A program made the position numbers and the translations under genes. Shown here in pieces: positions 1 through 8,920 of a stretch of DNA of 64,000 nucleotides. Position 1 is the first letter of the stretch. Every line of letters begins with the position of its first letter. Source of the stretch: Planctomycetota bacterium (GTDB lineage Bacteria > Planctomycetota > Planctomycetia > Pirellulales > Pirellulaceae); assembly GCA_026692905.1 (NCBI GenBank), contig JAPLNL010000011.1, positions 104,991-168,990 on the forward strand, in the 5' to 3' direction. Below the pieces are notes generated by a model that made no database searches, had not been told where the DNA came from, and worked only from the letters and a program-made list of their open reading frames with translations.

Positions 1-1
1 T

Positions 2-49
2 TTAGAAGCGTTCCTCAAATACAAAATGGTCAAGGAAGCTCAATCCTAG
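2..49 (+). CDS. 3' end of an unidentified gene (partial)
   Basis: An open frame enters from the left edge and ends at a TAG at 47-49, reading LEAFLKYKMVKEAQS. Its charged, helix-like composition and the codon use resemble the neighbouring genes, so it is probably the last 15 codons of a gene lying mostly outside the window. The fragment is too short to identify. It could also be chance. Confidence 0.4.
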   Translation, partial: LEAFLKYKMVKEAQS

Positions 50-191
50 TGGGGCACACCTGCCGGGTTTGCCGTTCTGGGTAGGTCTTCACGACTTTTT
101 GGGACAGATGAACAAATTGGCCGAACGGCTAATTGACAGTGAGGACACGTGGCAATGAGCTTATCGAAAGTACGGCTACAGGATGAATCGG

Positions 192-1253
192 CTAACGCAT
201 GCACGGCTCCTCAAGCAACGTCAAGCATTTTCGGTCCGCATCTAGTTCGACCATAGCCCCATGTGGCAAGGTTGCATTTTTTGGTACGTGCCCAACCGGG
301 AAATTGGCGACAACCGGACAGCTCAGTGGCTTCATCGCTTCACTCAGGACTCGATCGATTTCTTTCGCGTCATTCGGGTCCTTGTTGGTAAATTGCCCGA
401 GGACAATCCCTGCAACGGAATCGAGAATGCCTGCCAGTCGAAGTTGCGATAGAAGTCGATCGACTCGATAGGGAGCTTCATTGACATCTTCGAGAAAGAG
501 GATGTTGCCAGTCGCTTCGATGGCAAATGGAGTTCCAAGAGTCGCGCATACAAGCGACAAATTTCCGCCCATCAATCGACCGCGAGCTTTTCCCGCGTTG
601 ATCGTCTTGATTGGATCGGAAGCTGGTGTCTCAATCGTTTCGCCCGTCATCTCTTTAGGGTAGCGATCGACAAACAGTGTTCTTTCAAACGCTTTGTGCG
701 AATAAGCGTGCTCGGGCAAATGTCCTTGTGCAAGATTGCTCATGGGCATCGGTGAATGAAACGAGACCACTCGCGACTTGCAAGCGATGGCGAGATGCAA
801 CGCGGTAAGATCCGAGTAACCGATGATGACTTTTGGGTCGCGACGAAGGCTTTCGTAGTCGACGCGATCGAGGATGCGAGTCAGTCCATATCCGCCACGA
901 ACGGGAAACACGCCTCGAACGTTAGGGTTTCGTATTGCTTGGTTTAGTTCGTTCAAGCGATCGTCGTCCGAGCCTGCTAAGTATTCTTTCTTGCGATCAA
1001 GCATGCGTTCGTCGCATTGGACTTGGTAACCGCTTTTCTCCAATTGCAATTGATACGCAAGGACAACGGCGCGATCGACGGGCCCAGCTGGGGCGACCAG
1101 CGCGATCGTGTCCCCAAGCTTGAGCCCTTTCGGCTTGAGCCATTCCAATTCAAGTGGGCTGGCCACAGGTTTCGCATGAAGCAACGAGGGCATCAGAGAT
1201 GCAAATGCGCAGAAACGCGCCACGGTTCGACGCGATAATAAAGTGGTATTCAC
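192..1253 (-). CDS. S66-family LD-carboxypeptidase (LdcA/MccF-like), exported
   Basis: Serine peptidase of the S66 family, which removes the terminal D-alanine from murein tetrapeptides (LdcA) or cleaves microcin C-like substrates (MccF). Visible motifs are the nucleophile region IIGYSDLTAL, the mid-protein segment FLEDVNEAPYRVDR supplying the glutamate, and FPVGHVPKNATLPHG near the C-terminus supplying the histidine. At 353 residues it is longer than cytoplasmic LdcA, because of an N-terminal segment with an Arg-Arg pair (SRRTVARF) and a hydrophobic stretch ending near LHAKP, which reads as a Sec or Tat signal peptide. A periplasmic role in peptidoglycan recycling is inferred. Planctomycetes do make peptidoglycan. 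It is monocistronic as far as can be seen. MccF-type activity cannot be excluded. Confidence 0.88.
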   Translation of the reverse strand: MNTTLLSRRTVARFCAFASLMPSLLHAKPVASPLELEWLKPKGLKLGDTIALVAPAGPVDRAVVLAYQLQLEKSGYQVQCDERMLDRKKEYLAGSDDDRLNELNQAIRNPNVRGVFPVRGGYGLTRILDRVDYESLRRDPKVIIGYSDLTALHLAIACKSRVVSFHSPMPMSNLAQGHLPEHAYSHKAFERTLFVDRYPKEMTGETIETPASDPIKTINAGKARGRLMGGNLSLVCATLGTPFAIEATGNILFLEDVNEAPYRVDRLLSQLRLAGILDSVAGIVLGQFTNKDPNDAKEIDRVLSEAMKPLSCPVVANFPVGHVPKNATLPHGAMVELDADRKCLTLLEEPCMR

Positions 1254-1335
1254 GTTGTTGATCTCGTTTTCGTTCTAACATTCGTTCTAACAGATGGGTT
1301 GCCACGATTAAGCGAGCGGCAGCCTGAATAATACC

Positions 1336-1396
1336 TTAGCACGACGCGCAAGCTAGTGAAGAGGATAGTGGATCACTAGCTTGCGCGTCGTGCTAA
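1336..1396. repeat. Palindromic repeat family A, copy 1
   Basis: Two 24-bp perfect inverted arms (left arm TTAGCACGACGCGCAAGCTA plus GTGA) separated by 13 bp. The same arms recur at 15051-15109 and 53170-53229 with unrelated loops, so this is a dispersed hairpin family. It lies upstream of the carboxypeptidase gene and could act as a bidirectional transcription stop. Confidence 0.9.
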
Positions 1397-1450
1397 GCAT
1401 ACTTCGAACTCGTTCCAAGGCTCCGCCTGGCAACGAGAATAATAACCCAT

Positions 1451-1643
1451 GGGAGGGCGAGGCCACCGCTCTAAACATGTTTCCAACGAGTTTACCTAAG
1501 TCATTCATTGCTCGGGAGGGTGAGGCTCCTGCCGAACCTTTGCACCGTTGGCTCGGCAGGAGCCTCGCCCTCCCTAAGGTTTTCAATGGAATTGACTTTG
1601 CAAAGATGTTTAAAGATGTTTACAGCGGTGGCCTCACCCTCCC
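1451..1643. repeat. MITE-like repeat family C, full copy 1
   Basis: Outer inverted arms starting GGGAGGGCGAGGCCACCGCT and ending with its near complement GCGGTGGCCTCACCCTCCC enclose an inner palindrome of about 60 bp with arms GAGGCTCCTGCCGA / TCGGCAGGAGCCTC. The element has no coding capacity; translations of it give the artefact motif REGEAPAEP. A second full copy is at 24495-24677 in the opposite orientation, a half copy at 49430-49548, and a core remnant near 18479-18542. Confidence 0.88.
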
Positions 1644-1758
1644 GAGTAACAAATTGCTTGGTTGAGGTCGAAAAGAACAGGTTGAAAGCGGTGGCATGGG
1701 TATCTCGTGATTCTGAGGTTGCACGCACTTTCCATGCACGTCCGGTATTCAAATCTTC

Positions 1759-2712
1759 CTAACCTTTTTTGCGTTGTTTTGAGATCGTGATCAGTGCCAC
1801 TCCGACAATAATGATCACGGAGGCGATCGCGAGTCGTGGGCTAACCGTTTCACTCAGAATGAGCCAGCCCAGAAAGACAGCTACGATCGGATTGACGTAG
1901 GCATACGTCGAAATCACCGAGGGTGAAGCATGGTGCATTAGCCATACGAATGTTGTGTAAGCGATGAGTGAACCAGCGATGACGAGATAAAGCCAAGCGT
2001 AAAAGGACTCGGCACTCACTTTCGCGATAGAGAAGTCTTTCGTCTCGCCAAGGATCAGACTTATCGCAAGAAGCCAACCTGCACCACAGAGCATCTGAGC
2101 CGCGGAGCCAGCAAAAGGCTCAGCCGCAGCGGGTAGCAATCGATTGTAAACGGAGCCTATTGTCCAACATAAACATGCGAGGACTAACGCGAACACTGGG
2201 AGCGGCTGTAGCTGCGTTTGGTTTGTATCGAAAAATGCTGGCCCCACCAAAACGACCAATCCAATTGTCCCCAATGCGAGTCCCACAAAAGTGAGAGTTT
2301 TTGGGCGCCCTTCGCCGGCAGGAGCACCACGCCACCAGGCAACGCCCCATTCCGCGAATACGAAAAACAAAGGATTGACGGCGACAATCAACGTCGCAAT
2401 TCCGGATGGAATGGTGGTCTCTGCCCACGAGACCAAACCGTTTCCTCCAAGAATCATGAAGGCCGATATGATGAAATTGTCAATCCACTGTTTTTTCGTG
2501 AGATGAAATCCTCGCAGCCATCCGACCACACCCGCAAGTACCAGACCAGCCACCAAAAAGCGAGTGCTCGCCATCAAAAAAGGTGGAATCGTGTCCACAG
2601 CGACACGAATTGCCAAATACGTTGAGCCCCAAATCAAATAGATCGTCAGCATTCCAGCCAAGACCATATAGGGAGATGGCGATGGCGAAGGCTTGGGATT
2701 TGCGTCTGGCAT
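1759..2712 (-). CDS. EamA/DMT-family transporter (RhaT/YedA-like)
   Basis: Inner-membrane drug/metabolite transporter of 317 residues with two EamA domains, each of about five membrane helices. The first begins with LTIYLIWGSTYLAIRVA, a typical EamA opening, and the second carries AYTTFVWLMHH and YAYVNPIVAVFLGWLIL, the conserved proline-bearing signature. Members of this family export amino acids or small metabolites, but the substrate cannot be read from sequence. A basic KQRKKG tail faces the cytoplasm. The gene stands alone between two repeats and the divergent homoserine dehydrogenase gene. Confidence 0.9.
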   Translation of the reverse strand: MPDANPKPSPSPSPYMVLAGMLTIYLIWGSTYLAIRVAVDTIPPFLMASTRFLVAGLVLAGVVGWLRGFHLTKKQWIDNFIISAFMILGGNGLVSWAETTIPSGIATLIVAVNPLFFVFAEWGVAWWRGAPAGEGRPKTLTFVGLALGTIGLVVLVGPAFFDTNQTQLQPLPVFALVLACLCWTIGSVYNRLLPAAAEPFAGSAAQMLCGAGWLLAISLILGETKDFSIAKVSAESFYAWLYLVIAGSLIAYTTFVWLMHHASPSVISTYAYVNPIVAVFLGWLILSETVSPRLAIASVIIIVGVALITISKQRKKG

Positions 2713-2931
2713 ATTTTTTGATTATTCGAGGAATTTGGTGCGTTTCCACGCTTTTGCCTCGAGTTGGGAGCAATGCAACTGGCTTTGTGATGATATCAGG
2801 ATTCTTGGAAAGGAAGGGACATGGCGAGGTCGATTTGGTTCACTTGCCTGTCAACACGGTTTGCTAGTCGGGCAACTTGGTTTACTATTTCCCTTTTGGA
2901 AATTCGGAACCTCGTAGGATTGCTATCTGTC

Positions 2932-4242
2932 ATGGAGAAAACCAGGGTTGCCATCGTTGGCATGGGCACCGTGGGAACCGGTGTGGCCCGTTTGCTTTTG
3001 GACCATGGCGATCGGCTTGCTAGGCATGCCGGGCGCATTCTTTGGCTGGAAAAAGCGACCGTGCGGGACTTGAAAAAAGACCGCAATATTAACTTGCCTG
3101 CTGGTATCCTGACCGATGATTTGAGTTCCATCCTAAACGATCGGGAGATCGAGGTTGTTGCGCATTTGGTCGGCGGGCTCGAACCTGCTCGCACGATTAT
3201 GCTGCAGCTTCTCGAAGCGGGCAAAGATGTGGTCACTGCCAACAAAGCTCTCTTGGCCGAACATGGCGAAGAGCTCTTTGATCGGGCGAGAGCATTGGGA
3301 CGAACCATTGCGTTCGAAGCCAGCGTCGGTGGCGGCATCCCCATCATCGCCAACATCAGTCAATGCTTTTCCGCCAATCAAATCCTCTCGCTGCGAGGCA
3401 TCCTCAACGGGACCAGCAACTACATCATCTCTCAAATGGATGAGCAAGGAGCCGACTATGCTGTGGCCTTGAAGCTTGCTCAAGAACTCGGGTACGCCGA
3501 AGCCGATCCGACGATGGACGTTGACGGTAGCGACGCGGCCCAAAAACTTGCGATCCTGGCTCATTTGGCTTTTGGCGTACGAGTTCGCTGGCGAGATATC
3601 TATCGCTGCGGCTTAGAAGCGTTCCAGCTCGCCGATTTGAAGTATGCGTCTGAGCTCGGGTATCGCATCAAGCTGATTGCGACAGCGCAGTTGCGATCGG
3701 ATGGTTTGGAGTTGCATGTGTCACCAACGTTAATTCGCAAAGGACGACCACTGGCCGAAGTACGCGGAGCTTACAATGCGGTGACGGTCGTCGGAGATGC
3801 CGTGGGAGATATGTTCTTTCACGGGCAAGGGGCCGGACAAATGCCGACCGCTTCGGCTGTGGTCGCTGACATGATCGATACTGCTGCCGGCAGAACCGAC
3901 ATCACGTTTCGAAGATTGGAGCTGTGGTCGGATCGGGAGTCCAAGATCGAATTGCTGCCGTATGCTCAAACGACAGGTCGATATTACATGCGGTTCTTTG
4001 TTGCCGATGAACCAGGTGTGCTTTCTCAAATAACAGGCATCTTGGGCAGGCATCAGATCTCGATTGCCTCGATCATTCAACACGAGCCAACTATTGACCA
4101 GCAACCTCGCAAAGTTCCATTGGTCATCATGACCCATGAAGCCACTGAGAAAGCTGCCGCAGCAGCCAACGACGAAATACGAAAGTTGCCAAGTGTAAGC
4201 AACGAATGCGTTAAGCTTCGCGTCACCGAGGGTGGCAAATAA
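2932..4242 (+). CDS. hom: Homoserine dehydrogenase with C-terminal ACT domain
   Basis: Reduces aspartate semialdehyde to homoserine, the branch point to threonine and methionine. The Rossmann motif VAIVGMGTVGTGVARLL lies at the very N-terminus of the chosen start. The catalytic domain carries VVTANKALLAEHG, ASVGGGIPII, LRGILNGTSNYI and AEADPTMDVDGSDAAQKLAIL, all diagnostic. The last 80 residues (YYMRFFVADEPGVLSQITGILG) form an ACT domain for threonine feedback. An upstream ATG at 2821 is in frame, but the extra 37 residues are unlike any homoserine dehydrogenase, so the ATG at 2932 is preferred. It begins a run with the ApgM-like gene and lysC, consistent with aspartate-family biosynthesis. 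Confidence 0.96.
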   Translation: MEKTRVAIVGMGTVGTGVARLLLDHGDRLARHAGRILWLEKATVRDLKKDRNINLPAGILTDDLSSILNDREIEVVAHLVGGLEPARTIMLQLLEAGKDVVTANKALLAEHGEELFDRARALGRTIAFEASVGGGIPIIANISQCFSANQILSLRGILNGTSNYIISQMDEQGADYAVALKLAQELGYAEADPTMDVDGSDAAQKLAILAHLAFGVRVRWRDIYRCGLEAFQLADLKYASELGYRIKLIATAQLRSDGLELHVSPTLIRKGRPLAEVRGAYNAVTVVGDAVGDMFFHGQGAGQMPTASAVVADMIDTAAGRTDITFRRLELWSDRESKIELLPYAQTTGRYYMRFFVADEPGVLSQITGILGRHQISIASIIQHEPTIDQQPRKVPLVIMTHEATEKAAAAANDEIRKLPSVSNECVKLRVTEGGK

Positions 4243-4248
4243 GTAGGA

Positions 4249-4311
4249 TGGGACCATTGTCCCGTCCGTTTATTTATATCCTCCTATTAATTGTTCGGGA
4301 CAATGGTCCCA
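4249..4311. terminator. Inverted repeat between hom and the ApgM-like gene
   Basis: Perfect 16-bp inverted arms (TGGGACCATTGTCCCG and its complement) separated by 31 bp lie directly after the homoserine dehydrogenase stop. Each arm is itself partly self-complementary. There is no clear T-run, so it may be a processing or attenuating stem rather than a classical terminator. Confidence 0.5.
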
Positions 4312-4369
4312 AACAACAACCCACCGCGACACAATTCACCGATCAATAACTACAAAAAGGCGTTCTGCA

Positions 4370-5584
4370 ATGAAATGGGTCATCATCATCCCGGACGGAT
4401 GCTCCGACTATCCGGTCGAATCGTTCGGAGGCAAGACGCCTCTGCAACAAGCCAACATTCCAGCCATGGACGAAATCGCCAAGCTTGGTTTGGTGGGACA
4501 AAGCGACAACGTTCCGTTGCATTTCCCGGCTGGCAGTGAAGTCGCCAACATGTCGTTGCTCGGATACGATCCGAATCAGTTCTTCACAGGACGAGCTCCC
4601 ATCGAAGCGGCCGCGCAAGGCATCCAGCTCGGCCCCGACGACTGGGCCATTCGCTGCAATTTGGTGACAGTTCAAAATCAAATCATGGTCGACTTCACCG
4701 CTGATCACGTTTCCACAGCCGAAGCGGTTCAACTGTTGCGAACCGCTCAGGAAAGGTTCGGAAACGAATCGCTCGAGTTCATTCCAGGAGTCAGCTACCG
4801 AAACTTGCTCATTTATCGCGGCAAGCCTGGAACGCCATCGCCGTTTTCCATCGACTCACGAACCACTGCACCGCATGACTTGACCGACGGCACGGTACTC
4901 GATGATTTCCCAAAGGGACCGGGATGCGACTTGCTCTGCCATTTGATGGAGCAGAGCGTGGCGTTGTTTGCCGACCATCCTGTGAACCTGGCTAGAGTGG
5001 CGTGCGGCAAGCGACCGGCGACGAATCTTTGGCTTTGGGGATTGGGCAAGACGCCACAATTGGCATCGTTTGATTCGCGGTTTGGACTTCGCGGCGCGAT
5101 GATTACAGCGGTCGATTTGCTCCGAGGTTTGGCTGCACTGATTGGATGGGATCGGATTGAAGTGGACGGTGCAACCGGTTATTTGGATACCAACTACGCA
5201 GGCAAAGGGGCTGCAGCCATTGAAGCACTCAAGAAGTACGATGTGGTTTGTGTCCATATCGAGGCGACTGACGAAGCTAGCCATGAGGGGCGTGCCGATG
5301 AAAAGGTCAAAGCACTAGAGGCCATCGATCGGCATATCGTAGGTCCGATTCATGCGGCTCTCAAGGAGCAAGGCGACTATCGAATCCTGGTAATGCCAGA
5401 CCATTCGACGCCGGTCAGCACCAAGAAGCACTCGCACGGTTGGGTCCCCTTCGCCGCTTGCGGAAAAGGAATCTCGCAAAACGGAAGTTCGTCGTACGAT
5501 GAATTGTCGGCGGCAAAATCTGGACTATCGTATGCAAATGGCTGGGAGCTGATTCCCAAGCTGACGCGAGGCGATTTGCTGTAA
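4370..5584 (+). CDS. ApgM-type phosphoglycerate mutase homologue, probable homoserine kinase
   Basis: Alkaline-phosphatase-superfamily enzyme of 404 residues. The first metal site is MKWVIIIPDGCSDYP at the N-terminus, the nucleophile region is FPAGSEVANMSLLGYDP, and the C-terminal metal site is MPDHSTPVSTKKHSHGWVPF. Homologues are labelled cofactor-independent phosphoglycerate mutase. A subfamily has been proposed to be the homoserine kinase in bacteria without ThrB, on the basis of clustering with threonine genes. Here it lies directly between homoserine dehydrogenase and aspartate kinase, which supports that reading. The superfamily assignment is read from the sequence, while the kinase role is inferred from context. 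Glycolytic mutase activity remains the alternative. Confidence 0.85.
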   Translation: MKWVIIIPDGCSDYPVESFGGKTPLQQANIPAMDEIAKLGLVGQSDNVPLHFPAGSEVANMSLLGYDPNQFFTGRAPIEAAAQGIQLGPDDWAIRCNLVTVQNQIMVDFTADHVSTAEAVQLLRTAQERFGNESLEFIPGVSYRNLLIYRGKPGTPSPFSIDSRTTAPHDLTDGTVLDDFPKGPGCDLLCHLMEQSVALFADHPVNLARVACGKRPATNLWLWGLGKTPQLASFDSRFGLRGAMITAVDLLRGLAALIGWDRIEVDGATGYLDTNYAGKGAAAIEALKKYDVVCVHIEATDEASHEGRADEKVKALEAIDRHIVGPIHAALKEQGDYRILVMPDHSTPVSTKKHSHGWVPFAACGKGISQNGSSSYDELSAAKSGLSYANGWELIPKLTRGDLL

Positions 5585-5612
5585 GAATTTTATGTGCTTT
5601 TCCCCCCCTAAA

Positions 5613-5752
5613 AAGGCGACGTTGTGAAGCAATTTCTGCTGCAAAAACCCCTCTTTTTTGTAGCGAAAGTCGTCAAGACTTTCGGCTGCATCGCGCAAAC
5701 GACCGAAACTCTTGACGAGTTTCGCTACAGAATGCTTCACAGCGTTGCCTAA
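5613..5752. repeat. MITE-like element, family B (double hairpin), copy 1
   Basis: Imperfect terminal inverted repeats (AGGCGACGTTGTGAAGCAAT at the left, ATGCTTCACAGCGTTGCCT at the right) flank a core at 5660-5728. The core contains two adjacent perfect hairpins, CGAAAGTC-gtcaa-GACTTTCG and CGAAACTC-ttgac-GAGTTTCG. It is followed by a G-rich box (AAAAGGGGCGAGGGGAGCAA) and half of a family D repeat near 5779-5810. Other cores lie at 15133-15201, 30796-30863 and 40886-40954. Confidence 0.85.
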
Positions 5753-5842
5753 AAGGGGCGAGGGGAGCAAAGTCATGAGATGCCCTCGCTCACGCGTCGG
5801 GTTGTGAATTAAAGGTTTTTAGAAAACGGTTAAGGATTTGAA

Positions 5843-7621
5843 ATGCCATTGATTGTTCAGAAGTTCGGTGGAACCAGTGTTGCGACACCCGAAAAAATTC
5901 AGGCTGCCGCACGCAAAGCGATTCGCGCTCAACAAGAGGGCAATCAAGTTGTCGTGGTCGTGAGCGCCATGGGTCACAACACAGACCATCTCATCGACTT
6001 GGCAAAGGAAGTCAACGAAGAGCCACCGGCTCGCGAGATGGACATGTTGCTCAGCACGGGCGAACAAGTCAGCGTGGCGCTGATGGCCATGGCCGTCCAT
6101 CGATTTGGTCATAAAGCGGTGTCGTTAACCGGCGCTCAGATGGGGATCCGCACCGACAATTCGTTCACCAAAGCGCGAATCAAAACGATTTCAACCGAAC
6201 GCATTCGCCGCTTGCTCGATGAAGGAAACATTGTGATCGCGGCTGGGTTTCAGGGGGTCGATGATGACCTCAACATTACGACTCTCGGGCGTGGAGGAAG
6301 CGATACGACGGCAGTGTCGTTGGCCGCTGTTCTTCGCGCGGACGCTTGCGAGATCTACACCGATGTCGACGGTGTTTATACGACCGATCCGAGGTTGTTG
6401 CCTGAGGCCAGGCAGATGGGGCAAATCAGCTACGACGAAATGCTCGAGTTGGCCAGTCTCGGGGCTGGTGTCATGCACAACCGATCGATCGAGTTTGCAA
6501 AGAAGTTTGATGTGCCTATCCGAGTGCGAAGCAGTTTCTCGGATGCACCAGGATCGATGATTGTGACTGCGCCAGAGTCCAGCTCGGTGCCTGTTTGTGG
6601 TGCTGCACTGACCAGAGACGAAGCTCGGGTCACTATCTTGGGTGTGCCAGACAAACCCGGAACCAGCTTCGAAATCTTCAAACGCCTAGCCGATCGCAAG
6701 GTGACGGTGGACATGATCGTTCAGAATATCGGACAAGGCGATCTGGCCGACATTTCGTTCACGGTCCCCAACTCCGAACTCAAGGACGCGCTCAAGGCTG
6801 TCAACGAAGCGGCCAAAGTCGTCGGGGCCACCGGCGTGACGCACGACGATGCGGTAGCCAAAGTATCGGTAGTGGGCCTGGGTATGGCTGCTCAGACCGG
6901 GGTTGCTCAAAAGATGTTCGAGTCGTTAGCCGACGCTGGCATTAACATTCAAATGATCACCACCAGCGAAATCAAGATTAGCGTTTTGGTTCAGCGATCC
7001 GAAGCGACTTCTGCGTTGCGTGCCGTTCACCAAGCATTCGATCTCCACTTAAAGCCAGCCGACGCCAATCTTTGGCAAATCGGTCAGAAGAACACCAGTG
7101 ACTTGAGTGTCAATGAGATCATCGAGCGATTGCGCAACTCCAATATGGAACAGTTAACCTTGCTCGACATCTCCATGGTGGGTGATCAAGCACGCGTGAC
7201 ATTGTCAGGCGTTCCCGACACCCCTGGACTTGCACAAAAGGTCTTCAAACGCGTAGCGGAAGCCGGCGTGTTCGTCGACATGATCGTTCAAAGTTGCGAT
7301 GGTTATCAAGGTGAAACGAGCATCAGCTTTACCGTACCCGAAGAGCAGATGGGGCATTGCATCAAGGTGCTCGAAACGATGGACTACAAGTTTCGCAAGA
7401 TCAGCGGTTCGACCGAAATCGCCAAGTTGTCCGTAAGTGGCATTGGTCTTCGAAGCCACACCAGCGTTGCAATTGCGATGTTCAAGTCGCTAGCCGAATC
7501 CGGTATCAACGTGCTGATGATCAATACCAGCGAGTTGCGAGTCAATGTGGTTATCGATGGCAAACAAGGCCAGAAAGGGCTTGAGTGTTTGCAAAAGACA
7601 TTTCAGGCTTCGTTGCTCTAG
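5843..7621 (+). CDS. lysC: Aspartate kinase with four ACT domains
   Basis: Phosphorylates aspartate, the first step towards lysine, threonine and methionine. The kinase domain (about residues 1-245) opens with IVQKFGGTSVATPEKI and has TLGRGGSDTTAVSLA and YTDVDGVYTTDPR. Four ACT repeats follow, recognisable by TILGVPDKPGTSFEIFKRLA, VVGLGMAAQTGVAQKMFESL, TLSGVPDTPGLAQKVFKRVA and VSGIGLRSHTSVAIAMFKSL. They form two pairs, giving 592 residues against about 400 for the usual two-ACT enzyme; cyanobacterial enzymes have a similar layout. An AAGGA ribosome site precedes the ATG. It closes the aspartate-family group with hom and the ApgM-like gene, but repeats separate it from them. Confidence 0.96.
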   Translation: MPLIVQKFGGTSVATPEKIQAAARKAIRAQQEGNQVVVVVSAMGHNTDHLIDLAKEVNEEPPAREMDMLLSTGEQVSVALMAMAVHRFGHKAVSLTGAQMGIRTDNSFTKARIKTISTERIRRLLDEGNIVIAAGFQGVDDDLNITTLGRGGSDTTAVSLAAVLRADACEIYTDVDGVYTTDPRLLPEARQMGQISYDEMLELASLGAGVMHNRSIEFAKKFDVPIRVRSSFSDAPGSMIVTAPESSSVPVCGAALTRDEARVTILGVPDKPGTSFEIFKRLADRKVTVDMIVQNIGQGDLADISFTVPNSELKDALKAVNEAAKVVGATGVTHDDAVAKVSVVGLGMAAQTGVAQKMFESLADAGINIQMITTSEIKISVLVQRSEATSALRAVHQAFDLHLKPADANLWQIGQKNTSDLSVNEIIERLRNSNMEQLTLLDISMVGDQARVTLSGVPDTPGLAQKVFKRVAEAGVFVDMIVQSCDGYQGETSISFTVPEEQMGHCIKVLETMDYKFRKISGSTEIAKLSVSGIGLRSHTSVAIAMFKSLAESGINVLMINTSELRVNVVIDGKQGQKGLECLQKTFQASLL

Positions 7622-7653
7622 GGGCTGTCCCGAAATTTCGGCGCGTCTTCCAT

Positions 7654-7941
7654 AAGTCACCCTCCCTCTGGGAGGGTCGGGCCTTCGGCCCGGGGAGGGT
7701 GAACTGACTTGTGCGATGGTTGTTGGCACTTCAACCTCCCCTCGCTACGCTCGACCCTCCCTGAGGGAGGGTGTCTATCGACCCCGGTTTGTTCTACAGG
7801 GATTTAAGTTCTGCAGGGATTTAAGTTACCCTCCCTCTGGGAGGGTCGGGCCTTCGGCCCGGGGAGGGTGAACTGACTTGTGCGATGGTTGTTGGCACTT
7901 CACCCTCCCCTCGCTACGCTCGACCCTCCCTGAGGGAGGGT
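7654..7941. repeat. 119-bp direct duplication of a structured repeat
   Basis: Two near-identical copies (7654-7772 and 7823-7941) differ at only a few positions. Each contains a hairpin CCTCCCTCTGGGAGG, the palindrome GGGCCTTCGGCCC, and a closing inverted pair CCCTCCCTGAGGGAGGG. They fill most of the 435-bp gap between lysC and tyrA. The remaining 115 bases before tyrA show no other feature. Confidence 0.93.
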
Positions 7942-8056
7942 TACAAGATGTTAATCCAAATCGCGATTCGCGTTTTGCTCCCATCCAGTTACACTACAAC
8001 GCATCCTTCACGGGTCCCCCTTTCCCTCTCCCCCAACATTTCTCAACTCCATTTTT

Positions 8057-8920
8057 GTGGCTTTTATGGTTTGGCAGCGCGTTTGCATCATTGGAGTTGG
8101 ATTGCTCGGAGGCTCAATTGGTCTCGCTCTGAAACGGAAACGCCTGGCCAAAACCGTTGTCGGAGTCGGTCGGACCGTTTCGAAATTGGACACGGCTCTC
8201 GCTCGGGGAGCGATTGATATCGCCACCGATGATATCCTCGCCGGGGCAAAAGAAGCAGATTTAATAATCGCGTGTACGCCGGTCCAATCGATCGTCGACT
8301 CGTTAGAGGTTGCGGCGAGTGTCGCACAGCAGGACGCCATACTTACGGACGTTGGCAGCACCAAGCAGAGCATCATACGGGCAGCCCAAGGCAGGCTTTC
8401 CCCTTCTCAGTTCATTGGCAGCCATCCTATTGCCGGCGGGCATCACAGCGGCGTAGAGCACGCTTTGGGCACACTTCTGGATGGCGCCCTGGTCGTTATC
8501 ACTCCCGCTGAGGACACGGCGCCTGAATTAGTTACGCGAATGATCGGTTTTTGGGAATCGATGGGTTCGCGAACGTGTTGTCTTTCTCCCAAGGATCACG
8601 ACGAAGCGTTGGCGACGGCCAGTCATTTGCCACACATGGTAGCGTCAGCCCTAGCCACTTCGACTCCTCCGGAAATCTTGCAGTTTGTGGGGAAAGGGTG
8701 GATGGACTCAACCCGGATCGCGGCCAGCAATACCCAGATGTGGCGGCAGATCTTGGAAGAAAACCATGCGCCTGCCTTACAAGCGATGAGGAACTTTGCC
8801 ACAATTTGCGCATCTTGGGTCGAAGCGTTGGAAAAATCCGACTTCGACCGTATCGAACAACTACTCAAAGCGGGAAAAGCAACACGTGAGGCTGTGGCAA
8901 GTAGACATTCATCCGGCTGA
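8057..8920 (+). CDS. tyrA: Prephenate/arogenate dehydrogenase
   Basis: NAD(P)-dependent oxidative decarboxylation of prephenate (or arogenate) in tyrosine biosynthesis. The Rossmann motif is VCIIGVGLLGGSIGLALKRK. TDVGSTKQSI and IGSHPIAGGHHSGVEHA are the classic TyrA signatures, and DHDEALATASHLPHMVA carries the conserved histidine. It is 287 residues long with no ACT or chorismate mutase domain. The start is either GTG at 8057 or ATG at 8066, and the latter gives a more typical N-terminus (MVWQRV). Its last 35 bases overlap the start of purL, so the two are probably translated together. Confidence 0.95.
   Translation: MAFMVWQRVCIIGVGLLGGSIGLALKRKRLAKTVVGVGRTVSKLDTALARGAIDIATDDILAGAKEADLIIACTPVQSIVDSLEVAASVAQQDAILTDVGSTKQSIIRAAQGRLSPSQFIGSHPIAGGHHSGVEHALGTLLDGALVVITPAEDTAPELVTRMIGFWESMGSRTCCLSPKDHDEALATASHLPHMVASALATSTPPEILQFVGKGWMDSTRIAASNTQMWRQILEENHAPALQAMRNFATICASWVEALEKSDFDRIEQLLKAGKATREAVASRHSSG

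Noticed and set aside
1381..1762. Small proteins containing REGEAPAEP and similar
   Set aside because: They are translations of the MITE-like repeat in several frames and on both strands; the same frames appear at 24.5 and 49.4 kb.
7878..8217. Small plus-strand reading frames upstream of tyrA
   Set aside because: They begin in the duplicated repeat and run into tyrA out of frame; no coding character.
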